This document shows, piece by piece, positions 53,643-64,000 of a DNA stretch of 64,000 nt. Position 1 is the stretch's first letter. Each line of letters opens with the position of its first letter. Origin of the DNA: Burkholderiales bacterium (GTDB lineage: Bacteria > Pseudomonadota > Gammaproteobacteria > Burkholderiales > Burkholderiaceae_D); assembly GCA_016177875.1 (NCBI GenBank), contig JACOUL010000028.1, positions 1 to 64,000 on the forward strand, in the 5' to 3' direction. Made by a program: the position numbers and the translations under genes. Under the pieces are notes generated by a model. It was not told where the DNA came from, searched no databases, and saw nothing but the letters and a program-made list of their open reading frames with translations.

Positions 53643-56600
53643 GTGCGCCTCACATCCATCAAATTATCGGGATTTAAATCCTTCGTCGATCCGACCAATT
53701 TCCAAGTCCCCGGCCAGCTGGTCGGCGTGGTCGGCCCTAACGGTTGCGGCAAATCCAATATCATCGATGCGGTGCGCTGGGTGTTGGGCGAGTCCAAGGC
53801 TTCGGAACTGCGCGGCGAATCGATGCAGGACGTGATTTTCAACGGCACCACCAGCCGCAAACCGGCGGGCCGTGCGTCGGTTGAGTTGGTATTCGACAAC
53901 GCGGATGGCAAGGCGGCGGGACAGTGGAGCCAGTTTGCCGAGATCGCAGTCAAGCGGGTTTTGACGCGTGACGGCAATTCGACCTATTACATCAACAACC
54001 AGGCGGTGCGCCGCCGCGACATCCAGGATATTTTCCTCGGTACCGGCCTCGGCCCGCGCGCTTACGCGATCATCGGCCAAGGCATGATTTCGCGCATCAT
54101 CGAAGCGCGTCCGGAAGAATTACGCATCTTCTTGGAGGAAGCTGCCGGGGTCTCGAAGTACAAGGAACGCCGCCGCGAAACCGAGAACCGCTTGCAGGAT
54201 ACGCGTGAGAATTTAACGCGCGTCGACGACATCTTGCGCGAATTGAACGCCAACTTGGAAAAGCTGGAAGGCCAGGCGGAAGTCGCCAAGAAATTCCATG
54301 AGCTGCAGGCCGATCAGGAAGAAAAGCAAAAGCTCCTGTGGCTGTTACGCAAGAATGAAGCGAAGGCTGAGCAAGAAAAAGTATTCCGCGATATCGAACG
54401 CGCGCAGATTGATTTAGAAGAGCAAACCGCGAAGCTGCGCCACGTCGAAACCGAACTCGAGCATATGCGGCAGGCACACTACGGCGCCGGCGACCGCATG
54501 CACCAGGCGCAGGGCCATCTGTATCAAACCAATTCCGAAATCGGCAGCCTGGAAGCGCAGATCAAGTTCGTGATCGAATCGCGCAACCGTTTGCAGTCGC
54601 AATTGAATTCCCTGAAGGCGCAACGCGATCAATGGGATCGCCAGGGCACGCAATACCAGGAAGATCTGGCCGAAGCGGAAATTCATCTGGAAGAATTGGC
54701 GGCGCGCGTCGAACAGGCGCAGCAGCTTGCGCACCAGCAGCAGGATTCGCTTCCCGCATTGGAGCAAAACTGGCGCGAGGCGCAGTTGAAATCGACCGAA
54801 TCGCGCGGCAAGATCATGCAGGTTCAGCAGCAGATCGAGCTGGAATCGGCACATCAGCGTAACGCTTCGAACATCATTTCCAATCTTGCCGTGCGTCGTG
54901 AGCGTTTATCGCAAGAAAAGAACGGCATGAATTTGCCTGACACCGCGTTGTTGTCCAATCTGAAGCTGCAGCTGGAAGAAAAGCAGATGGCACTGGAAGA
55001 AGCGCAGCATCAGCTGGAAGAAGCGCAACAACAGCATCCTAAGCTGGAAGAAGAACGTCGCGCCGCGCAGGAGCAAGTCAATACCGAAACTGCCAATAAT
55101 GCGCAGCTGGACGCGCGCTTGGCCGCGTTGAAGCAGCTGCAGGAAAACGTGCAAACGCAAGGCAAGGTTCAACCATGGCTCAAGAAACATGAGCTGGGCG
55201 AACTACCGCGCCTGTGGCAAAAGCTCCATATCGATCAGGGCTGGGAAACCGCGCTGGAATCGGTCTTGCGCGAGCGTACTTCCGCGCTGGAGATGTCGAA
55301 TCTGGATTGGGCCAAGGCGTTTTTCAGCGATGCGCCGCCGGCCAAACTGGCGCTCTTTTCAGCGAATGCGACCGGGCCGACGACGGCCCAGGACGCACCG
55401 CCCGGTTTAAAGCCCTTGCTCAGTTTGTTGCAATTGAACGATCCTGGCTTGCGCGCCTTGATGCAGGATTGGCTGCACAACGTCTACATCGCCGAAGACA
55501 CGGCTGCCGCTTTCGTCGACCGCGCCAAGTTGCCGACCGGGGGGTATTTCGTCACCAAGCAAGGCCACGTTATCAGCCGCTCCAGCGTGCGTTTTTACGC
55601 GTCGGATTCCGAGCAGGACGGCATGTTGGCGCGTCAGCAGGAAATTGAAAATATCACCAAGCAATTGCGTGCCCAGCAGATGCTGGCGGATGAAGCAAAG
55701 TCGCGTGCCGTGCGCGCCGATGCGGCTTTGAGCCAGGCGACCCAGCGCTTGCAGGAATTCCGCGTGCGCGTACAAGCGCTGACGCAAGCGGCGCACAGCC
55801 TGCAAATCGAGGTGATGAAGCTTTCCGAAGTGCAGGAACGCTTCAATCAGCGCAGCACGCAAATCGAAAGCGAATTGGCCGAAATCGAAGCGCAGGAAGC
55901 CGAGCAACAGCAGATCAAGGCGGAATCCGAAGCGAAGTTTGAGCAACTGGATATCGAACTGGCTGAGCTGCAGGAAAAACATGAAGACGGGCAAACCGAC
56001 TATTTGGGTAAAGAACAGCAATTGAACGATGCGCGCGTGCGCCTGCGCGACCTGGAACGTGCGGCGCAAGAAGCGGAGTTCGCCGAGAAATCCCATCGCA
56101 ACAAGATTGAGGAATTAAAGCGCAGCATCGCCACCGCGCAGGAGCAGTCCACCCAGCTGTTTGCCAGCATGCAGCAAGGCCATCTGGAGTTGGAAAGCCT
56201 GGATGACCAGACTGCACAAGCCGGTTTGCAATCTTTGCTGGAAAAACGCAGCCTGCAAGAGCGGGCCTTGGCCGATGCGCGCCACGAGCTGGATCAGTTG
56301 ACGCAAAAACTGCGTCACCAGGAAGAAGCTCGCATGCAAGCCGAGCGCAGCCTGCAGCCGCAGCGCGATCGCATCACCGAATTGCAGCTGAAAGAGCAAG
56401 CCGCGCGTTTGAACCAGGAGCAATACGCCCAGCAGCTGGCCGAGGCGCAGGCCGACGAATCGGCGCTGGCCGAGAAACTCAACGGCGATATTCGTCCGTC
56501 GTACTTGCAGGGCGAGGTTACCCGCCTTACTAACGCAATTGCCGCGCTGGGAGCGGTCAACTTGGCAGCTTTGGATGAGCTGGCGCAGGCATCGGAGCGT

Positions 56601-57173
56601 AAAAACTTCTTGGATGCACAGAACAAGGACCTTACCGAGGCGATCACCACGCTGGAAGACGCGATCCAGAAAATCGATAAGGAAACGCGCGACCTGCTGC
56701 AAGATACCTTCGACAAGGTCAATCACCATTTCGCCGAACTGTTCCCGATCCTGTTCGGCGGCGGCCAGGCCAAGCTCTTAATGACCGGCGATGAGATTCT
56801 CGATTCCGGCGTGCAGGTGATGGCGCAGCCGCCCGGCAAGAAGAATGCGACGATTCATTTGCTCTCGGGCGGCGAGAAAGCACTGACGGCAACCGCACTG
56901 GTGTTCTCCATGTTCCAGCTGAATCCCGCGCCGTTCTGCCTGTTGGACGAGGTGGATGCGCCGCTGGACGACGCCAATACCGAGCGCTTCTGCAACATGG
57001 TCAAGCGCATGTCGAGTCAGACGCAATTCCTCTTCATTTCGCATAACAAGATCGCGATGGAGATGGCGCAGCAGCTGATCGGCGTGACGATGCAAGAGCA
57101 GGGCGTGTCGCGTATCGTTGCGGTGGATATGGAGTCGGCGTCGAACTTCGCGACCGAAGCGCAGGCCGCTTAA
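53643..57173 (+). CDS. smc: Chromosome segregation protein SMC
   Basis: A 1176-aa ABC-like ATPase. Walker A is at residues 31-38 ('GPNGCGKS'), coiled coils run at about 170-500 and 680-1020 around a hinge near 510-660, signature LSGGEK is at 1074-1079, and Walker B ends with Asp1102-Glu1103 ('LLDEVDAPLDD'). It folds DNA with ScpA and ScpB, not seen here. The start is GTG 53643, which gives 'MRLTSIKLSGFKSFVDPT'; the frame to 53583 adds an unrelated leader. A perfect terminator follows the stop. Confidence 0.96.
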   Translation: MRLTSIKLSGFKSFVDPTNFQVPGQLVGVVGPNGCGKSNIIDAVRWVLGESKASELRGESMQDVIFNGTTSRKPAGRASVELVFDNADGKAAGQWSQFAEIAVKRVLTRDGNSTYYINNQAVRRRDIQDIFLGTGLGPRAYAIIGQGMISRIIEARPEELRIFLEEAAGVSKYKERRRETENRLQDTRENLTRVDDILRELNANLEKLEGQAEVAKKFHELQADQEEKQKLLWLLRKNEAKAEQEKVFRDIERAQIDLEEQTAKLRHVETELEHMRQAHYGAGDRMHQAQGHLYQTNSEIGSLEAQIKFVIESRNRLQSQLNSLKAQRDQWDRQGTQYQEDLAEAEIHLEELAARVEQAQQLAHQQQDSLPALEQNWREAQLKSTESRGKIMQVQQQIELESAHQRNASNIISNLAVRRERLSQEKNGMNLPDTALLSNLKLQLEEKQMALEEAQHQLEEAQQQHPKLEEERRAAQEQVNTETANNAQLDARLAALKQLQENVQTQGKVQPWLKKHELGELPRLWQKLHIDQGWETALESVLRERTSALEMSNLDWAKAFFSDAPPAKLALFSANATGPTTAQDAPPGLKPLLSLLQLNDPGLRALMQDWLHNVYIAEDTAAAFVDRAKLPTGGYFVTKQGHVISRSSVRFYASDSEQDGMLARQQEIENITKQLRAQQMLADEAKSRAVRADAALSQATQRLQEFRVRVQALTQAAHSLQIEVMKLSEVQERFNQRSTQIESELAEIEAQEAEQQQIKAESEAKFEQLDIELAELQEKHEDGQTDYLGKEQQLNDARVRLRDLERAAQEAEFAEKSHRNKIEELKRSIATAQEQSTQLFASMQQGHLELESLDDQTAQAGLQSLLEKRSLQERALADARHELDQLTQKLRHQEEARMQAERSLQPQRDRITELQLKEQAARLNQEQYAQQLAEAQADESALAEKLNGDIRPSYLQGEVTRLTNAIAALGAVNLAALDELAQASERKNFLDAQNKDLTEAITTLEDAIQKIDKETRDLLQDTFDKVNHHFAELFPILFGGGQAKLLMTGDEILDSGVQVMAQPPGKKNATIHLLSGGEKALTATALVFSMFQLNPAPFCLLDEVDAPLDDANTERFCNMVKRMSSQTQFLFISHNKIAMEMAQQLIGVTMQEQGVSRIVAVDMESASNFATEAQAA

Positions 57174-57177
57174 AAGA

Positions 57178-57209
57178 AAGGGCAGGCATTACGCCTGCCC
57201 TTTTGTTTT
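57178..57209 (+). terminator. Rho-independent terminator after smc
   Basis: GGGCAGGC (57180-57187) and GCCTGCCC (57193-57200) form an 8-bp GC-rich stem with loop ATTAC, preceded by AAAGAAA and followed by TTTTGTTTT. It ends smc 6 bp past its stop. Confidence 0.92.
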
Positions 57210-57212
57210 GTA

Positions 57213-57254
57213 TTGCGGGACTGAGGTACGTAACAGCGATACTCTGCTCCCAAC
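57213..57254 (+). repeat. Dispersed dyad repeat, copy D (diverged)
   Basis: It begins TTGCGGGACTGAG and ends ACTCTGCTCCCAAC over 42 bp, with the same ends and length as copies A and C but a decayed stem. It sits between the smc terminator and the small gene at 57254. Confidence 0.55.
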
Positions 57255-57478
57255 TATATGGAAGTTAGTTGGGCGGCGCGCGCCAGAGCGGCGCGCTTTT
57301 GATAGTAAGCGACATTCATTTGCGCTTCGCGAACGCGCTCTTGCTCCACATCGGCGCAAATCAGATAATGGCGCTCGGCGCGTTGCATCCACCAGCGGCG
57401 AACGTTTCGAAGCACGGGGCTAACTGAGAGCATAGCCAGCTCTTGAAATTTCAGGTCTTTGCGAGATTTGATCATCAC
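57254..57478 (-). CDS. Hypothetical small basic protein
   Basis: A 74-aa protein, 'MMIKSRKDLKFQELAMLSV' then 'VRRWWMQRAERHYLICADVE' and an Ala/Arg-rich helix ending 'AALARAAQLTSI'. It is helical, has no signal peptide, and I recognise no family. Its 3' end touches repeat copy D. Upstream at 57509-57540 is a 9-bp dyad AATTGCATT/AATGCAATT with a 14-nt centre, a possible operator or leader hairpin. Confidence 0.5.
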   Translation of the reverse strand: MMIKSRKDLKFQELAMLSVSPVLRNVRRWWMQRAERHYLICADVEQERVREAQMNVAYYQKRAALARAAQLTSI

Positions 57479-57508
57479 ACACCTTGTCAGCAGTAGCGTT
57501 CAATAATG

Positions 57509-57540
57509 AATTGCATTCAGTTCTCTGAGTCAATGCAATT
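57509..57540. promoter_or_regulatory. Dyad AATTGCATT-N14-AATGCAATT upstream of the small protein gene
   Basis: A perfect 9-bp inverted repeat; inside it TCAG-TTCT-CTGA pairs again, so the whole can fold as one hairpin with a bulge. It lies in the 226-bp divergent gap before zipA. A TATAAT at 57648-57653 is a likely -10 for zipA. Confidence 0.4.
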
Positions 57541-57704
57541 GTTGCCAGTTTATTACGCTACGAAATTTATATTTTGATAGCTGTCAATTTTCGGTTTGCG
57601 AAGAGCATTGATTCATTTCAGAAAAGCAGCGATACGCGCGGCTTCCGTATAATGCTATTGATTAATCTCATTTGCTTTCAGACCATTTCACAGATATAAG
57701 CCGC

Positions 57705-61717
<4,013 letters not shown>

Positions 61718-61721
<4 letters not shown>

Positions 61722-62248
61722 GCGTTAGGGACATCCTGAAAATGGGCGATCCGCGCCTATTGCGCAAAGCGGAGCCGGTGACTCGCTTCGGCACGCGTGA
61801 GTTGGATACGCTGATCGAAGATATGTTCGACACCATGCACGCAGCGAATGGCGCCGGTCTGGCTGCGCCGCAAATCGGCGTCAATCTGCAATTAGTGATT
61901 TTCGGCTTTAAGCAAAATCCTCGCTATCCCGACGCGCCGACAGTGCCGGAAACTATTTTGATCAACCCGGTTTTAAAACCTTTATCCGAAGAATTGGAGG
62001 AGGGCTGGGAAGGATGTTTGTCGGTACCGGGTTTGCGGGGTATGGTGCCGCGCTGGACGCAATTGCATTACGAAGGCGTCGATCAACACGGTAAGACGAT
62101 CAGCCGCGACGTCGACGGCTTTCACGCACGCGTCGTGCAGCACGAATGCGATCATCTCGCGGGCATTCTTTATCCCATGCGGATCAAAGACTTTTCCAAT
62201 TTCGGTTATACCGATGTCTTGTTTCCGGGTCTAGATAAGGATGACTAG
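61718..62248 (+). CDS. def: Peptide deformylase
   Basis: A 176-aa Fe/Zn hydrolase that removes N-formyl groups from nascent proteins. All three motifs are present: '[10 protein letters not shown]' (45-54), '[11 protein letters not shown]' and '[11 protein letters not shown]'. The start at 61718 ([16 protein letters not shown]) overlaps the galU stop; the frame to 61619 is rejected. It is convergent with the ycgR-like pair, 2 bp between genes. The usual partner fmt does not follow here. Confidence 0.96.
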
Positions 62249-62250
62249 GC

Positions 62251-63000
62251 TTAGAGATCGTCGCTGAAACGACCGGGTAAACCGCGGCGCTCAAGCTCAA
62301 TCTTAATGATATGGCGCTGAATTGTGACACCCATTGCGCCCGGCAAATTGTCGAAAGACAGGCCAACCCGGAATTGAGCGCCCTCGAATTTTTCGGCGAT
62401 TTGAGTGACATGACGCACCACTGCAGCGCACGTAATATGCTTTTGTTTCATCAAGGGTAAATGCAGGCGCGAAACGATTTGGCCCGGCGTGAGAGGCGGC
62501 TCTCCTATCGCGTTAAATCCGAGACCCCCAACGCTTAAGTCGTGAGCCGGCCATTCGCCCAAAACCGCATGGCCTTCGCCATACAGTTTCACCATGAGCG
62601 GCTTGGCGATGGGTAGCAAGATGCGATAGCTTTCGCGTCTTTGCAGCCGGACGATTTTTTCCGGCAGCGGCGCCCAAAACGCCTCACCGCCACCCCACAT
62701 GAATCGATTCACCTGCGAGCATGAAAATTGAACGCGAATACCGTTCATGCGAGCCACAAAGACACAAGTCGGGCTGGAATGAATGCGGTTGTTTGCACTG
62801 ACATCACCGCTTAAATCAAAGATAAGCGCTTCAGGGCGTGCTTCCAGCAGGGTGGTGACGAGCACGTCACGTCCGCCGCTGAAGTACACGGTCACCAATT
62901 CGCGGCGATAGATTAATTCATTGAGGACATTGATGATTTCCATCCGGCCGAGCAGGAAGTAGCGATCTTCAATTTCATCGTCACTTAATGAGGGAATCAT
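62251..63000 (-). CDS. ycgR: YcgR-like flagellar brake protein, second copy
   Basis: A 249-aa protein with an N-terminal YcgR domain ('DEIEDRYFLLGRMEIINVLNELIYRRELV') and a C-terminal PilZ domain starting at about 120: 'LQRRESYRILLPIAKPLMVKL' has the c-di-GMP motif RxxxR, and 'HDLSVGGLGF' gives DxSxxG, both intact. YcgR binds c-di-GMP and slows the flagellar motor. It is 15 bp downstream of a paralogue in the same direction. Confidence 0.85.
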   Translation of the reverse strand: MIPSLSDDEIEDRYFLLGRMEIINVLNELIYRRELVTVYFSGGRDVLVTTLLEARPEALIFDLSGDVSANNRIHSSPTCVFVARMNGIRVQFSCSQVNRFMWGGGEAFWAPLPEKIVRLQRRESYRILLPIAKPLMVKLYGEGHAVLGEWPAHDLSVGGLGFNAIGEPPLTPGQIVSRLHLPLMKQKHITCAAVVRHVTQIAEKFEGAQFRVGLSFDNLPGAMGVTIQRHIIKIELERRGLPGRFSDDL

Positions 63001-63015
63001 TTACAGATTTTTTCG

Positions 63016-63777
63016 TTATTCGTCTTGGTCTAAATTATTTCCTGCTTCAGTCCGGCGCTTTTCGTACTCGGATTGAATGATGTAACGTTGGATCGAGGCA
63101 CGCATATCGATTGGCAGATTCGAAAACTTCATGCCGATCCGATGCGAATAGCCGGAGATTTCTTTGTTCAGCACGGTTGCATGACGCAACGCAATTCCGC
63201 AATCGACGTCGCCATAATCGGCTGGAAGCGTAACGGCGACGCCGCCGATCGTTTGCGCAAATACCAGAGGATCCGCTACATCGGTCGTGATCGCCAGGCC
63301 ATCTGTGCTGATGTCGTGCAGCGGCCATTGGCCGAGTTTTACGCCGTCTGCGGAAAACAAGCGTACCAAGGGCGCATTCTCGGGCTTGAAATGAACGCGA
63401 AAACTTTCCTGACGCTGCAAACGGGCCAAACGATCGGGCAATGCAGCGCAGAAGACGATCTTGTCATCCCAAGGAATCGGAGAGATTTGGGTGGCGGCAA
63501 ATTGAACGCGGATGCCGTCCGGGAAGGCGCTGAAGACGCACCGGGAGGATTCGGATAAGCGCTGGTTAGTCTCAGGGGCGTCGTCGCAATCGAAGACAAA
63601 CATACGCTCGCGCGCGTCAAGGAGTCTCGTTTCGCGCCGTTCTCCACCGCCGTTAAAGCAGACGGTTATCGGCTCGTCGCGAAATACCAAATCGGTAAGG
63701 ATGTCGAGAATTTCCATTCGGCCGTGCACAAAAAAGCGCTCGTCGATCTTGTCAATATCCCAATCCTCGTTCACCAC
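63016..63777 (-). CDS. YcgR-like flagellar brake protein, first copy, degenerate RxxxR
   Basis: A 253-aa paralogue of the next gene: N-terminal YcgR domain ('DKIDERFFVHGRMEILDILTDLVFRDEPI') and PilZ domain with 'LQRQESFRVHFKPENAPLVRL'. The first Arg of RxxxR is Gln (QESFR), although an Arg lies one residue before; 'HDISTDGLAI' keeps DxSxxG. c-di-GMP affinity may be reduced. It is first of the pair; the 223 bp upstream to the window end contain its promoter and no clear gene. Confidence 0.83.
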   Translation of the reverse strand: MVNEDWDIDKIDERFFVHGRMEILDILTDLVFRDEPITVCFNGGGERRETRLLDARERMFVFDCDDAPETNQRLSESSRCVFSAFPDGIRVQFAATQISPIPWDDKIVFCAALPDRLARLQRQESFRVHFKPENAPLVRLFSADGVKLGQWPLHDISTDGLAITTDVADPLVFAQTIGGVAVTLPADYGDVDCGIALRHATVLNKEISGYSHRIGMKFSNLPIDMRASIQRYIIQSEYEKRRTEAGNNLDQDE

Positions 63778-63886
63778 TTTTCTCCATTTGACGCTTATCC
63801 GTAGCCGTCATTTTGCGAGGTTCAACCCGATGCCGATTGTTGTAGCCAAATTGCGTATTGGCAAGGATTAGTCTAACAGGGAGAAG

Positions 63887-64000
63887 TTGAATCTGAAACG
63901 GCAATTCAATAGGATTTTCGCCATTTTCCGATTTGTGGTTCTCATCGAGCGATTTACGGACGAATTCAGTTGTTTTTGTCAGACAACGCGCAATCCGTCT
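63887..64000 (+). CDS. Possible partial ORF at right edge
   Basis: TTG at 63887 with GGGAG just upstream opens 38 codons without stop to the window end ('NLKRQFNRIFAIFRFVVL'). There is no recognisable family, so it may be chance. Confidence 0.15.
   Translation, partial: MNLKRQFNRIFAIFRFVVLIERFTDEFSCFCQTTRNPS

Overview
The window looks like chromosomal DNA of a betaproteobacterium, most likely Burkholderiales of the Oxalobacteraceae type (Herminiimonas, Collimonas and relatives). This is inferred from protein resemblance and gene order (smc-zipA-ligA-galU-def; dapC-dapD-pilU-yffB-dapE-prmB; phaC followed by phaR), moderate GC content and dense packing. I see no rRNA, tRNA, CRISPR array, prophage or complete insertion sequence. 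Most of the sequence is core genome with short accessory patches.

Layout. 1-3.5 kb: a partial ORF at the edge, a PIN-domain protein, bamD, and divergent rluD-pgeF. 3.5-6 kb: PHA synthase phaC and regulator phaR. 6-8.6 kb: rimO and metC. 8.6-16.3 kb, minus strand: a PAS-GAF-PAS-GGDEF-EAL protein, a small membrane protein, serB and mfd. 16.5-17.7 kb: ispD-ispF. 17.8-19.3 kb: an accessory nucleotidyltransferase and a host-attachment-family protein. 19.5-23 kb: an oxidative-stress/iron module (rubrerythrin, SDR, double [4Fe-4S]/CCG protein, an encapsulated-ferritin-like protein without encapsulin, DUF3501). 23-25.7 kb: small proteins, a stand-alone LanC-like cyclase and a GNAT acetyltransferase. 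25.7-27.9 kb: an EnvZ/OmpR-type pair. 28-31.1 kb: a secreted small protein with a DUF1800/DUF1501 pair. 31.1-36 kb: a Ser-rich lipoprotein, an HDOD protein, an exported caspase-WD40 protein and a flavodoxin-like protein. 36-40.1 kb: a persulfide/sulfide detoxification locus, with a BigR/SqrR-type repressor and split YeeE/YedE transporter facing a persulfide dioxygenase operon across a small symmetrical promoter. 40.1-45.5 kb: an alanine/aspartate-type aminotransferase, a stand-alone CZB protein, a DUF2520 oxidoreductase, FapA and an exported protein. 45.5-53.4 kb: YheS-type ABC-F, prmB, dapE, yffB, pilU, dapD and dapC on the minus strand. 53.6-62.2 kb: smc, zipA, ligA, galU and def, the last four overlapping. 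62.2-63.8 kb: two tandem YcgR-like PilZ proteins.

The most unusual non-coding structure is a 349-bp mosaic of nested inverted repeats (49879-50227). It has 25-bp perfect TA-ended terminal repeats and lies between pilU and yffB inside the lysine operon. It resembles a MITE of the Correia/NEMIS kind. A second, unrelated family of about 40-bp dyad repeats occurs four times (6066, 12758, 37255, 57213), always in gaps between genes. The most interesting gene sets are the encapsulin-free ferritin/rubrerythrin module and the LanC-GNAT pair. No database searches were possible; family names come from motifs and remembered family features.
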